A stretch of DNA of 64,000 nucleotides from Heterodera schachtii (GCA_023374025.1 SIJG01000011.1:1013343-1077342), one strand, 5' to 3'; shown: positions 24,620 to 37,651, counted from the first letter of the stretch. Translations and numbers: made by a program. The notes: generated by a model from the letters alone, not told the origin.

Positions 24620-27269
24620 TTTATAAATATGTTGTCATGAAAAATTAACCCAAATTAAGCTTTGGCACATTCACAATCCTAAATGTTCGTTATTTAGAAG
24701 CTAAATCTCAAAAACATGGGCTGAAAGCTTATTCTTCCTTTCGATGGATGGTGCCGCCATTTATTAAAATTTGTAAATTAAAAGTAATCTCTCCAAAGTA
24801 AATTTTTAAACTAATAAAAAAGTAATTGAAAATTGAGAGAATGTAGAAAAAAAGATATAACTGAATGAATGGGGAGAAGTACAATAGAAAAACGAAATTG
24901 TGCAATTATTTCCATTGGAAATTTTGCTTATGGCATTTTTCCCAGTGACATTTTTTGCCCATAAGTAATCTGCTGGACAATGTCAGCAGTTCATCTTCAA
25001 ATAGGAAAATTTTATTAATTGAAGAGGACTGTATTTTTCATCACTGAAATAGCCCGAGGTTTGGCCTAAAAATTATCTCGATCTTTAGCACTGATTTATG
25101 CTATTTTCAAAAATAACCACAAAAAAAACCAGAATTTTTTTTGTTCCCATTTTTAATTTTATTTTGTTTTTGATGGTTAATTTTTTGTGCTCTTAATAAA
25201 AGGCACCCGGCAAATGTGTCCCACACCGAGTCAATTTTAGCCTCCCAGAGTCCAAAAAAGATTGCCATGTGAGGCGAAGTGGTTTTTTTTATGTTTTTAT
25301 TATTTTTGGTTCAAAAAACTAAAAAATTGGAATTTTGGAAAAAGTTTTTGCAGGTTTTCCTCAACAAAATTAGACGCTTTGGTATCATTCGTAAGTCTTG
25401 AAGGTGATAAACTTTTTCTAAGCAAATACTAAGTGATTTTACGATTTAGAAAAAAGAAATGAGGCTTCCAAGTTTTGTTTTTTGAATAACGCATAAACAA
25501 ACAGATAAAATCAAAAAATAACACCTATAAATCGGTGCTCTGTGTTTTCGACAGTGGTGATCTAACCAGTATTTGTTTCGACAGTGATTGATTTCGACAG
25601 TAAAAATTTTTTTTTAAACTTCTATTAAACGTCACCAAGTGGTGAGTTTTTCTCTATTAACAGAGATAAAGAAATAGTACGCCAAAATGAGTGATGTTTT
25701 TTTCGCTGCTCTCCCTATTTATGTGTTCATCTCTCGTTTTTTGAATGGGTGTTGTCAGTGGAAATGGGTCTGTGAAAATTTTAATGAAATATAACAAATT
25801 CCTTGGATTTTCGAGGTCAATTATCGCGAATCCGGTACCCATTTCGGCCAATTAAGAACCCCGGATCCGCTTTCGACATAAAGTCGAAAGTCCAAATTTT
25901 CGAATTTAGCATTTTTGGTTCAAAAAACGGCGTAATGATCTCTTACTGAAGGATCGGTCTACGTCAGTTGGGCCCTTACGTTTGAGCCGCAATAAAAAAT
26001 TTTCCAAAATTCTTTATTGAAAAACTAACAAATTATGTAAAAGATCGCAAAATATGTAAATATATATGTAAAAAAAATCCCGAAATATGTAAACCAGGAA
26101 TAAATACAAAAATATGTAAATAAAAATTTTTAAATTATTTTTGGAAAAAATTAGGGTGGAATAGGCATAAATAAAAAATCCATTTTTATTGCACATTTGC
26201 GCCGCAGGAGGAATTTGAAAATTTGATCAGTTTGTTAACCGAGTTTGAATCAAAAATATCCGAAATTTCGAGGGATAAGGTTAAATTCTTAGATTTCTTA
26301 TGGAAATATTGTCAGGGTCTGGGCCTGAACCCGGGAGACCCTATTAACAAACAAGAACGAATAAAAGCAATTAAAGTAGAAAAAAAGAAAAAATGAATAA
26401 ACATCAAAACATTTTAATTTTAATTAAAAATAAAAAGCTAAAAATACAGCCTTAACCTTATTTTAATTTCGTGTTTTGGAAAAAAAATGATAATTTAATA
26501 TTAAAAACATAATGTAGCATTAAATTCTTGATAGTTCATATGGAAATATGTCAAAAATTTGAAAATTTTATTTCTTTTTCAAAAATTTTTGTCTTTATAT
26601 ACTTAATGATAAAAATGGCGCTTTTTCAACAAAATATCTTCAAATTGGGTTATAACATTCATCACTCTGTAAGCGAAATGGAAATGAATCCACGAGAAAA
26701 GGGCCACATGAGCAATAAATAAAGCCATTTTAAATTTACAAATTAAACAAACTTTTGGGTTTTCAAAAATCGGATCCGCCTCTTCGAAAAGCCGGGTGTC
26801 CGGGTCTAATCCCCCGGTCGGTATCCGAGCCTGTGCAACCCTACTGAAAAGTCAACAAAAAATAAAAAATGTAAATTTATTTCAGTTTTTCGGATATTGT
26901 CATAAAAAACCATTAATGGATAAAATTAATTTAAAATTTTATTAATTTTGGTAAAACATTGAATATGCCATACACAAAGAAGTTAAATAAAAATGGACGA
27001 GCAAATTATATTAAAATCCAAAAAGTTCAATTATTTACAAATAATTAACAAATATTTAAATTTTAAGTTGAAAAAAATCCATTTAATGAAGACAGAATAA
27101 TATAAGCAAATACAAAAAAATTTACTTCATATTTAGATGGACAACAAATTCGTCGAACAAACATGATAAACTGGAATTATTTTTTCCGAGACATCAATGA
27201 ATTTGAAAAAGGATATGAAATTATTAAATAAATAAACATTTGATACAATCCAAAAAAATTATTTAATAT
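24620..27269. other. Spacer with repeat fragments
   Basis: Non-coding. Fragments of the GACCCCGAGAACC foldback family lie at 25790-25960. GC-rich patches at 26310-26340 and 26770-26850 ('tccgagcctgtgcaacccta') look like ends of further elements but lack a matching target duplication. Confidence 0.45.
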
Positions 27270-27277
27270 ATAATAAG

Positions 27278-27883
27278 TAGGGCTTCCATTTTTAGGCAAA
27301 TGCCTAAAATTTCTGCACACTTAATACGCATAGATAAGCACGAAAAAAGCATTTTCCGCTTGGTTTGGGGTGTCTACGATGACTTTTATAATGCCTATTT
27401 TTGCCTATTTTGGACTTTTTGTGCTTAATGCCTAAATGCCTATTTTTGTGCCTATTTTGCCATTTTTGGCGCCTTTTCAAGATTTTCTTTAAAAATTCTT
27501 AACAAAAATGCAACAAAAATGAAACTTACACCCCTAAGAATCGACCCAAAAATTTTCAAAAAATACACCCCCCTAAGAATTGAAAAAATTTTCAGAAAAA
27601 TTGATCCGCAAAATTCATTATTTTTTTTTATAAAAATTTTTGAACAAAAAATGTCCTTATTTGAAAAAACTTTAAAACAATTGAATTATAAGCAAAAATT
27701 AAGTTTTTTGATTAAGTTTTTACGTGATTTGCTACCTAAAAAGCGTTAATAAAAAATTTTTTTTTGCCTATTTTTGTGCCTATTCGGGGATTTTTGTGCC
27801 TATTTAATGCCTATTTTGCGATTTTTTTATGCCTTTTTAGGTGCCTATTTCGCGATTTTTTGTGCCTAAAAATGGAAGCCCTA
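27278..27883. mobile_element. hAT-like MITE with TGCCTATTTT arrays
   Basis: Starts TAGGGCTTCCATTTTTAGGC, and the right end is the exact reverse complement. The perfect 8-bp duplication is ataataag (27270-27277 and 27884-27891). Subterminal blocks are built from 'gtgcctatttt' words in inverted orientation (27385-27475 and 27766-27870). The core motif ttacacccctaagaatcgac occurs at 27526 and again, slightly altered, at 27563. An open frame inside is too AT-biased and repeat-like to be a transposase. Confidence 0.9.
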
Positions 27884-27899
27884 ATAATAAGATAAACAA

Positions 27900-29610
27900 T
27901 GAAGGCAAATAATGGATGAGAAATGACAAATTAATTTGACAAATTGAAATTCAAAAAACAAACAAAAGTTAAAAACAAAATAAAAAAAGAAGATTGAAAA
28001 ATTACAAAAAAAATATAAGGAACAATTATAATAAGGATACTTTAATTGAAAAGGGATGTGAGATGAACAAGGAGTTATAAAATAAATATTTTAAAAGTGA
28101 TAATATTCCAAAAAATCTAATTATTTATTTATAAAAAAAGGAATCACAGATAGTTAGTATATTTAAATTAGACGTGAAAAAGGAATGGTTTGGAATGGAG
28201 GGTATAATTGATCCCTAAACTGAATGGGGAAGATGGAGAACAAAACAAATAGAAGAAAATAAAAAATTCAAAGAAACGCCATGGGATAACAAAAAAGAAA
28301 AAAACATATTTGAACATAAAATTAATAATAATATAGTAAAATAACATAAAAATAAAGAACAAAGAAGCTAAATTTTCTTAATACAGTGGAACTGGACAAT
28401 CAATATAACGCAACCAAATCAAACAATGCTTAGGCAATGGACATATTATGTTCCTGACATTTTGATGAGATAACGTGAATTGAAAAATAAAATAAAAAAT
28501 ATATTTGAACATAAAAATAATAAGAATTAGTAAAAATATTAAAAAGCATAGAACAAATAAGCAAAACTATAAAGTATAGAATAAAGAAGCTAAATTATAA
28601 CATTAAATAAAAAGGAGCAAAAAACAATTAAAATAAATTTAAAAAAATAAACATTCTGTATAATGATCAAGATACTCACATTGATTAAACCATAAATACC
28701 ATTTTTAAAATGGGTGGTCGAGGAAATTTGTCCTCTTTTAAATTAATGAAAAATAGTAAATTCGACGTAAAATATGCATAATGAATTTAATTCAAAAAAC
28801 AAATATTTATAAGTGACAAAATTCCAAAAAAGCAATTAATTTTTTATAGAAAAATGAAATTAATATAATTATTCTTTTTCAATCAGACATGGAAAAGAGA
28901 GTGATTCGGGGTAAAGGGGAAAATTGCTCCATCCCGAGGCTGAATGGGGAAGAATTGAGAACAAAAAAATAAAATAAAGAAAAAAAACAAAACAAAATGG
29001 AAAAATAATAAAAAATTGCAAATTTCACCAGGTGCACTGGTGGTTCTTTAGTAATACGAATTTATTAAAGGATTAAATTATAAATATATTATTTGGTATG
29101 ATGAGATCTGAAAACTTGTGGATTTTATGAAAAATTCGTATTTCGAATAAATTTGATTGCTTCTTTCGTTGATTAATCAAAAAATATAAATAATTTTTGT
29201 TGACTGAAATTTAATCTGCACAAAAGAAAGTATTTCTCTTAAAATTTCTTTCAATATTATTAATGTATTCCTGTGAATTAAAAGCAATAGAATCTTCATA
29301 ACACTAATGATAAACCTTGCTAATTTTCAGCAAATTAGCAATCATCATTTCATGTTTTTTATGTCTTTATTTTGGATTTCACACAATTGCCATATTTGTA
29401 TCATTTTTTTGTTTTCAAAATTTCTTTTAAGTTCGGAAAGAAAATCCAATATTTCTTTCTATTTTTAAAAAACTTTTAAAAACATTTTTAATTTAATTTT
29501 TGATTAATTTTTAATCCAAAGTAACAATAATAATTAATTGAAATAAATGAATGGATGCTTTTTTGCTTACAAAGTTTCATTATTAAAGTAATTTAGTTCT
29601 AAAAATAACT
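27900..29610. other. AT-rich spacer, nothing recognised
   Basis: A-rich on the plus strand. Two loosely similar stretches, 28170-28240 and 28885-28960 ('ctgaatggggaagat' region), suggest a local duplication. No exon is supported. Confidence 0.45.
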
Positions 29611-29639
29611 TCAGAGTTATAATTTAAAGGATATGTTTT

Positions 29640-29940
29640 TGGATCACATTAACTTGTTGCAAGAGTAGCATCTGGCGAAGAAATCGAATACTCAAAAATA
29701 GGACAGTATGGGCAGTGAAGGTGCTGGTCCAGCCCAGAAATGATGAAAGGGACGATGGAAATCGAGGAATCGATTTGGGGGAAAGAAGGAATAAGCCAAA
29801 ATCCGGGCCCTGGATAAATGACCTCCCCAATTTGGTAATCCCATGGGTGCGCACTAGGACTACGCGTGCGGGGATGAGCGAGAATACATACACCAATAGA
29901 TATATTGACTGTTAACACACGGGAGAGGCTTCGTCTCATC
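29640..29940. other. Balanced-composition island, possible exon
   Basis: Composition rises to about half GC and both strands carry open frames of 66-96 codons. Neither strand shows a family motif. It lies just downstream of the mannitol dehydrogenase stop, so it could be the end of another gene or a repeat. Confidence 0.25.
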
Positions 29941-30481
29941 GATTACACATGACTTTTTTTTGAAATTGTTTTCTAAGCCTAATAAGTTTTTTGTTTTTAT
30001 AAATGAAATCTAAAAAACCAGTAATTTGAATATAATACATAATTAACATCCTCTTTATTTACAATAATACACATTTCACACTATGTAATCACTTTCTTTC
30101 TGTTCATCATTCTTCGCCCAAATAGCTTTTCAGCGCACTTTCGGTGCCAAATTGCCACAGGTGACGAAGCGTTTTGGAAAAAACGGCACGAAATGTCTCC
30201 GATTGGCCAACGCTGCCATAAATGTGCTCCATGGACAGCCAAACTGCCGGCTCATCCCGGGCCCGAGCTGCGGTCGCCTGAAGTTGTGGCCAGGCCGGGT
30301 CATTTGGCTCAACTGCTTGTCCATTCTGATCGGTGCCGTAGCAATAGCGGCACCACAGGGCACAAACCTGAAAAAGGCAAAGAAATGGCAAATGTTGTCA
30401 AATATTTCAAATTAAATTCACTTCCTCCATACTTTTGCAAAAAAAATTTCACATGGAGTTGAGGCAGTTCATACCTTTTTA

Positions 30482-31896
30482 GGGGGGGGGGAAGGAGGGT
30501 CGACCCAAGTTCACTTCATTTCAACCCAAAAAAATTTATAGGAAATTTTTCATAAATAATAAATTAATAAAAAAAATGCGCTGATCAGTTTGTTTTGCAT
30601 TGCGTTGTGCGCCAATTTGATGTCGAGCAGTGCGGCCGGGTAAGCAATTGCGGCATGGCCACCGTTCAGCAGGCGCAACTTCATTATCTCGTAGGGCGTC
30701 ACGTCCGGCACAAATTGGACACCGACCTCAATTTATGGGAAAACATTAAATTATGAAATAATATTATGAAGTGGAGACAAATTGAAAAAGAGACGGCGAG
30801 AGAGTGTGGGAAATTAAGAGTACAAACAGTTAGAGAAAATGAGAGATTGTTCCAGCAGACAAGGGACAATAAGAGAAAGAAAACAAAGAGAGAGAGAGGG
30901 GGGGGGGGGGAGGGAAATGAGACCGGAGCAGGTCGTTTCTCCCCTCCCCCCGCCGGTTCCCCCTTCCTAAGAATTTTTTTATGAAAAATTTCTAGGTTTA
31001 AAAAAAAATGTTATTTTAATTTTTCGGGAAGGAAACGACGTGGGGGGGGGGGAAACGAAGTGCACCCAAATGGGATAGACAGTTAGAGAACTTTTACGAG
31101 ACCAACACAGAGAAAAGGGGAAAATAGGAAGAGCGTGGAAAAAGAAGAGAACTGACAGTTAGAGAAAAGAACAGATGATAGATCGGGTGGGGGCCATACC
31201 AAAAAAATTTCCAAACCTAGTTCTCTAAATTAGAAATTTTTTAATGAAAAGAATGTTGAATAATTTTCTAGCGACTTTGTTTGAAGTTTTATGGGTGAAG
31301 TTTTTCAAAAAATTTCCGAATAATATTTTGCTGAACCAAATCTCCTCCTTTGCCACAGCACCCGTTTAACCCCCGGCCCAATTAATGAGAAGATTAATTA
31401 GAAGATTAATTAAGTGCCAATTTTCTCCATTTTATTTATTTAAAATGTTTTTCCTTTTGCCACCTTTTCAAGCGCCGGACGACCGGCGGGGAATTTGTCC
31501 TCCAACACCCATTGTTTGAAGCTCTCACAGAACACGGGCCATGCGTCTTCGATGCCGTGGTTTTGTTGGCACGCGACGCGTTCAATGTCCCCGGTCATTG
31601 GAGTGATCCGATCGACCATTCCATTCGGAAATGCCACATTTTCCGAAATCCAATCGGCCAATTCCTTTTTTAGAAAAAAAATAAATGTTTGAATTTATTT
31701 TGAATGGGTCAGGTACATTTCCTGAAAAAAAATTCGGAGGGGGCAACAACGGAAAAAAGAAAATTATTTTTCTAGTGTAATTTTAAAAATTTAAATTACC
31801 GTTAGAGAAAAATAAAAATTTGCCCACAAAATGACATGAATTTTCAAAATTTTGTTTATTTTTCCTCGTAAATTTAATTCGGGGGGGGGGGGGGGG
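30482..31896 (+). repeat. Cluster of long poly-G tracts in mannitol dehydrogenase introns
   Basis: Uninterrupted G runs occur at 30482-30491 (10), 30898-30910 (13, then AGGG), 31042-31052 (11) and 31881-31896 (16). The surrounding DNA is otherwise AT-rich. Single runs also occur at 34614-34625 and 52107-52117. Confidence 0.8.
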
Positions 31897-33059
31897 TGCA
31901 AGTGCCCCCATTTCCCCCGTGCACATTTGCCTGATTTGTTGTGACACTTGATTTACCCTGTAGTTTAACCCCACCCCCAGCCCCAAAAATCTTTAAATAA
32001 AAATTTTAAAAAAATGAATTTGCTGGATTTTTTTTTTCGGTTAAAAAAATTTTTTTTTCGGGGGGAGTGGGGGGCCGCTACTTTGGAGAATGACCCAATC
32101 CAAAACTGAGTACCGTCTGTCCAAGTGCCCGTGCCGTGCCAACACATGCGTTGTGTGCCATTTCCCCGTTTTTCACAACGTTGTCACACGAGAGAATGGT
32201 GAACGGCGGTGTGCCATTTGCGCGCCGACGGCCCAACGCAGCGACAATCAGTCCGAACACAGTGCGGGGATTGGCTGAATGAAGAACTGGGTTATTATAT
32301 TAACCACATTGTCCAATTCAATAACATGCCGTCGGTCATGCCGTAACCAAAGTGGGGGATGGGATGGTAGGAAATTTGAATTTAGATTATCCCGCCCTCC
32401 GAAATATTTTTTTCAAGGAAATAATGATTCACTTTTTTTCTGCAGAAGACATTTCGTCAAAATTTGCACAAAAAAAAAAATTTCCCTGCGGCATTTGTCG
32501 GCAATGCCGCAATAAAAGTCTTACCGGAAAAAAATTCATGGGTCCAAAGAGCAAAAAGTACGAATTCAACTCTCCTAAAAAACTGGGTCTTTTGCGTCCT
32601 CAACAATTGCCGGATGCGTCGGGTCGAATTGGCCGGTGGCCGCGTTTATGAAATAGCCGCCTTCCGTCACGGTCATCGACACAATTCGAATGTTCGGCTG
32701 CGCAAGTTGGGCCAAAATGGCCGCGGAATTTGCCACCGGAAGGAAGTCGATCATTGAGGCAACAATCTAAATTTAACCAACGTTAACTAAAAATGGAAAA
32801 TTAATGGGAGAAAAAAAGAAATTTGACAAATTTCGAACCAAAATGTGAAAATTTATACAAATTTATGTAAAAACAAAAACCAACTTAAAGGAAAATCATT
32901 AAATTTTTGAATAAATTTGTTTTTTGGTGGTCACTATTCGCTGGTGCCACTGTGTCACCATGGAGATGGTACACAAAACATAGCACCTGCACCGTGGTGT
33001 TGTCTTTGGCCATAACTTTTTTCTTATTTGGTCAATATCTTTATTCTTGGTATCAAACA

Positions 33060-33430
33060 CAAACCCTTAGGGTATTTATGTCGTTGAATCCCGAACCCGA
33101 ATTCGAACAAAAAGTCGAAATACAAAATTTTAAAAATTCTCACTTTTGTTCCTAAAATGACTCAAAACAATCTAAATTTAGTCATAAATCATTGCAACAC
33201 CAAAACATGATCATTCTGTACACGTACGAAAATAAAAAGCGAAATTAAAAAATTCGAACTTTCAAATTTTTGTTCGAGTTCGGTTGCGGGGTAGAAATTG
33301 TTCAATGTGAATGTCAGATTAGTGAACAGCGACCCCAAAAACCCCCTAGAAATGTTTATAAATTGATTTAAAAATTATTTTTTTTTATGGGCTGTAAACG
33401 ACATAAGTACCAACACTTAGTCTATAGAAG
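33060..33430. repeat. GACCCCGAGAACC-family foldback, degenerate
   Basis: Contains 'cgaacccgaattcgaacaaa', then an inverted 'ttcgaac...gttcgagttcggttg', then 'cagcgaccccaaaaacccc' and 'aaacgacataagtaccaa', the same order as the right arm of 7760-8205. The left arm is truncated. Confidence 0.6.
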
Positions 33431-34194
33431 TTTTTGTACAAGTAAAATTTTGGCTAAAATCAACAGACAAAAAATATACTCGAAGAAAAACTGAATTTCG
33501 TCTTTTCTTTTTTTATAATTCCCGAGACTTTAAGCTTTCGTTTGATACCAACAAAGTACGTTTAGACTAATAAGTAGAAGTTATGGCCAAAAAACTGAGG
33601 AAATTGGAGCCTAGAAGTAATGGAGCCAAAAATTGTCAAATAAATCGTAAACAAGGCTTAAATGAACTTGAAATTTGAGTGTAAATTCCAAATTCTCGCC
33701 TGATGGCTCCGGTGGAAATTTCCAACGCCAAAGTGCACAATGCCGGCCGACAGGGCGTCGCGCGCGAAGTTCGGCACCACAATTTGCGGGTTGGCCGCTG
33801 CAATTGCGCCCAAATTGAGCGCAGACAATTTCACCGTCGTTTTCAAAGTGTTTGCCATTATAATGAGGCTAAACTTTGATTATTAAAGTGAATATGGTTT
33901 AATTTTTATAAATAACAATCATATGCCGTAGTTAATTGTGTTTTTTTGAGACAATACGTTAAATTGTCAGAAGAGAGTTCGAAAGGACCAATTATTTCTT
34001 TAAAAACAACAAAAAGCCGAAAGTTTTTTTTTAAGTGGCAAAGCTTCAAAATAGTGTTCATAGTGATGAATAGTGGCGCTAAAAACAATTTTTTTGAAAA
34101 AATGTGTTAATGTGCATTTCTCAACAAAATAAAGCCGCAGAAAAAATAGTTAAAAAACTAAAAACCCTCGCCCTACTGATAAGGCGCTGCTTAA

Positions 34195-34470
34195 TTAGGG
34201 AGAATGATTTTCTTCCTAAATCAAAAACGACAAACTTAACAAGTTTAGCCTATCGCTTTCGCAGTATTGCATTGGGTGAGTGAGTGTTAACATGGCACTA
34301 ATTGTGCCAATGGTCTCCCAGTGCCGAGATCATGGATGGTTCGGAATGCAAAAAATTTCCAGAATTCGAGCCTATAAAGCCGGCAATTTGGTGCCACCTC
34401 CGCTGGTGCGGGAGTGGCAAAAGAAAACTTTTAGACTTCATTTGAAGGCCAAAAAATTGATATATTAGTA
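34195..34470 (+). repeat. Gene-like fragment, inverted relative of 24110-24415
   Basis: Carries an open frame beginning MSVNMALIVPMVSQCRDHGW and continuing to a stop at 34468. The matching frame in the 24 kb copy is broken. The shared region, not a domain, is the evidence. It may be a duplicated exon or a repeat. Confidence 0.45.
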
Positions 34471-34674
34471 AGTTTCTCTAAGAACAAAAATAATTGTTTT
34501 TATAACGCGCATTTTATACTTGGTCTGATTAAATTTTTTAATTTATTACCTAGCGTATTTTCTCTAAATATCCAACAATCTCTATTATTCTCCCAGTCTT
34601 CAATTATGCTCATGGGGGGGGGGGGATAAAAGGAATTTTATTTTTTCGAAAAATAATTTCTTTTTCTGATTTCT

Positions 34675-35510
34675 TTCAGAATGGTTTTGGTTTTGATTTC
34701 AGAATGGTTTTTGATTTTCTTTTCAAAATGGTTTGTTTTTCTTTTCACAATGTTTTGATTTCAGAATGGTTTTTGGTTTTTCTTTTCAGAATGGTTTGGT
34801 TTTTCTTTTCAAAATGGTTTTGGTTTTCTTTTCAAAATGGTTTTGATTTCAAAATGGTTTTTGGTTTTTCTTTTCAGAATGGTTTTGGTTTTTCTTTTCA
34901 AAATGGTTTTGGTTTTTCTTTTCAAAATGGTTTTGGTTTTTTCTTTTCAAAATGGTTTTGGTTTTTCTTTTCAAAATGGTTTTGGTTTTACTTTTCAAAA
35001 TGGTTTTGATTTCAGAATGGTTTTTGGTTTTTCTTTTCAAATGGTTTTGGTTTTCTTTTCAAAATGGTTTTGATTTCAGAATGGTTTTTGGTTTTTTCTT
35101 TTCAAAATGGTTTTGGTTTTTCTTTTCAAAATGGTTTTGATTTCAGAATGGTTTTTGGTTTTTCTTTTCAAAATGGTTTTGGTTTTTCTTTTCAAAATGG
35201 TTTTGATTTTTCTTTTCAGAATGGTTTTGGTTTTTCATTTCAGAATGGTTTTTGGTTTTTCTTTTCAAAATGGTTTTGATTTTTCTTTTCAAAATGGTTT
35301 TGGTTTTTCTTTTCAAATGGTTTTGGTTTTTCTTTTCAAATGGTTTTGATTTCAGAATGGTTTTTGGTTTTTCTTTTAGAATGGTTTTGATTTTTCTTTT
35401 CAGAATGGTTTTGATGTTTCTTTTCAGAATGGTTTTTGATTTTTTTCAGAATGGTTTTGATTTTTCTTTTCAGAATGATTTTTGATTTTTTCAGAATGGT
35501 TTTGATTTAC
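34675..35510 (+). repeat. Minisatellite, ~24-bp unit TTTTCTTTTCAAAATGGTTTTGG
   Basis: About 35 imperfect copies of units such as ttttcaaaatggttttggtt and the shorter variant ttgatttcagaatggttt. Unit-length variation gives overlapping open frames on both strands, which are artefacts of the repeat. It is preceded by a 12-bp poly-G run (34614-34625). Confidence 0.92.
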
Positions 35511-35764
35511 TGCAGTTCAACATTTGGATTGTAATAGAATTTGCACATCAAAACCTGTATATAAGCATGAATGTCACAGCAAAAAAATCAGTTTTCTGAC
35601 AACAGATGTCTGACGTCGTCCATCGCTTGTCCTCCCCCGCCAACCCCATTTTTTAAATTTTTTTTTCATTTTTGTCAGATCCATTTGAAAATTTGGTAAT
35701 GAAATTTATTAAAAAAATAGTAAATGCCAAATTTATTTTAAACAAAATTTCGTGAACTGTTATG

Positions 35765-36742
35765 TAGGCTCCAGCTGTTGCGCCCGGTGCCCTAAATTTT
35801 TGGAAGAAGCAATTTTGGACGAAGAAAATTGGACTCGGCTCGGATGGAACCCGGAAAGCAGCAGCAAAATTTGGTAAACCATTTCGTTTGATCGGAAAAT
35901 AGATGGAAAAATTCTATTTTCATCCAAAATTTAAATTTTCATTTTTTTCAGTTAAAAATAGTCCATTTTGTTTAGTTTCAGAATCCCGGCAAATTGCGAC
36001 TGGATAAAATGGACTTTGACAGAAGTGGACATTATGCCAACAGACATTACTATTTCAAAATGGCTTAAAAATGCCAAAAATTTGACGAGGATACACGAAA
36101 TAATGTTCAATCTCGATTTAAGAAAAAATCCCTTGAAAAACATTGTGGGTTTAACTAGCTGTTTTCTGTTGTAATTAATTAATGTCCATTGTCATTTTGT
36201 CCACTTCTATAGAATTGTCCAGTCAGTCAGAAGTTGCTGATCTGAAATTATATGAACATTTTACTTTAAAAAAGCTCCGTATACCTAAATTAATAAGCAT
36301 GAAAAAAACTAAAAATCAGAATAACATTTTTGGTTTTTTTAAGAAAATGAATTTTCCACCCGCAACAGTCAATCATCCACTGCAGTGTCAAACAATTGGC
36401 ACAGCATTTCAAGCAGCACAAATTATTCAAAAGGATTTCTAAAAGTAATGCTTGATTATGCACGGAATTCCGATATAATTGTTAAATTTGAATTTTTAGG
36501 TTTGAGCGTAAATAAAAAATGTTCCGGTTGCCCTACAAATCCAACCATCTGTCCCAGTAAATTTGGAACGTCATACACTTTTTTCTTTCAGATTTTTAAT
36601 GAATTTTTGCTTAATAACTTTTTTGTAATTGCATTAATCTTTTTGATTTTTTGTACAGATTATGAAGAGCTTTCAAATGATACCAATTTAAAAGTGATCA
36701 ACGAAGAAAAAAAAGTTATGACGTTCCAACGATTTCGATTCT
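35765..36742 (+). CDS. Unrecognised multi-exon gene
   Basis: Several exon-like blocks lie in the same orientation. 35769-35876 follows TATGTAG and reads SSCCARCPKFLEEAILDEEN. 35983-36066 follows TTTCAG and reads NPGKLRLDKMDFDRSGHYAN. About 36215-36440 reads EVADLKLYEHFTLKKLRIPK, later NFPPATVNHPLQCQTIGTAF. Near 36510-36570 is a cysteine-rich KKCSGCPTNPTICPSKFG. 36657-36742 ends KKVMTFQRFRF-stop. An in-frame stop after YYFKMA (about 36065) means either an intron I did not place or a frame shift. The CxxC and CSGCP pieces could bind metal. I do not recognise the family. Confidence 0.45.
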
Positions 36743-37048
36743 GAGCTTTGGTAGAGCTATTCAAAAATTTACAAAAATTTTTTGCCAAAAATCGGGTTTT
36801 AATTTCTTTGTACATATATTTCCGTTTTCCAAATTTCTTTGGTTGAAAAGGGATTAAAATCTAAAAAGAAAATTTAACATTTTTCAACTCTTCCGTTTGG
36901 CGTCAATACCTTCGGCCAACACCCAAGAACTGCAGTAGGGCCGAAATTTCTTTTTATCTATATTTTGCAAAAACGAAAACAGACGAAAATTTACTTAAAT
37001 TTGTAAATTAACAAAAATAAAAAATTGTCGGAATTTCGAGCATAAAAA

Positions 37049-37273
37049 ATGGGTGTGGTGAAAAATGAAAGTAATGTTTTTGTGAGAGGTGAAATGCAGC
37101 AGCAGTGTGAAACAGAGAAGCAAACAAATTTTTCTCTGACCATTTTTGTCTTTTCTTTGCCTGATTTTATGGAAATGTTTGATTTTTTCCCAAAAAATGG
37201 AGTTCACTCCACATCCGTGCTTTTAACGGAGGAATGTTACAAGTGGACGAGGGCCAAAACTGAAAATTGGTGA
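37049..37273 (+). CDS. Doubtful small open frame
   Basis: 74 codons with fairly even composition (MGVVKNESNVFVRGEMQQQC onward). There is no signal peptide, motif or supporting splice site. It could be an exon of the flanking gene or chance. Confidence 0.2.
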   Translation: MGVVKNESNVFVRGEMQQQCETEKQTNFSLTIFVFSLPDFMEMFDFFPKNGVHSTSVLLTEECYKWTRAKTENW

Positions 37274-37651
37274 TGAGGTAGCAAACACATCAGTTCTCAG
37301 CGAATTTTCTGCGCTGAAAGAGAAAATACATAAATAAAAAGTTAGAAAAATTTATTTATTTTTCAATAACGTAATTAATTATTAAATTAAAAATAACGCC
37401 CTTTGTTTTTGCTGCTTGGAATGTTTGTTATAAAGTCCCAATTGATGGCACTGCAAAAAAGGAGGAGAACGGGCGCAGCAGCTGGAGCAGTTCATGTAGA
37501 AAGACAAAATTTTTCGATATAATCTTTTTAAAATTTCTATGACACTAAATGATCAATGCGGTTGGAGTAAAAATTGATAGAGAAATGAGTGAAAATGGAT
37601 CTGACAAAAACTTATTACTTGATCAGGCAGATAGTTTTTTTAGAATTTAAT

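Larger units (their letters stand above)
30107..33858 (-). pseudogene. Mannitol/polyol 2-dehydrogenase locus, intron-containing, internally incomplete
   Basis: Six minus-strand exons match the long-chain mannitol dehydrogenase family (NAD(P)-dependent oxidation of mannitol to fructose; Rossmann N-domain plus helical C-domain). E1 33690-33858 has the nucleotide-binding GIVHFGVGNFHRSHQA. E2 about 32585-32766 has IRIVSMTVTEGGYFINAATG. E3 32114-32274 has PFTILSCDNVVKNG. E4 31464-31664 has FPNGMVDRITPMTG and FKQWVLEDKFPAGRPALEKV. E5 30587-30726 has VTPYEIMKLRLLNGGHAAIA, with the family's catalytic Lys and N-G-x-H region. E6 30107-30367 is the C-terminal helix bundle ending SYLGEE-stop. About 60 residues are missing between E1 and E2; a possible remnant, VLCFVYHLHGD, lies near 32965. 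About 100 residues are missing between E5 and E6. Several introns hold long G runs. The family is known mainly from bacteria and fungi, so an old horizontal transfer is plausible. The losses suggest a pseudogene unless exons are hidden or the assembly is collapsed. Confidence 0.75.

Noticed and set aside
26310..26850. Possible MITE bounded by CAGGGTCTGGGCC and GTGCAACCCTA
   Set aside because: The ends share only a few bases and no target duplication is found.
29624..33858. Bacterial contamination as the source of the mannitol dehydrogenase and Fic sequences
   Set aside because: Both are split by introns with AT-rich eukaryotic splice sites and embedded among host repeats.
34689..35485. Several Phe/Trp-rich frames
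   Set aside because: Shadows of a 24-bp minisatellite.
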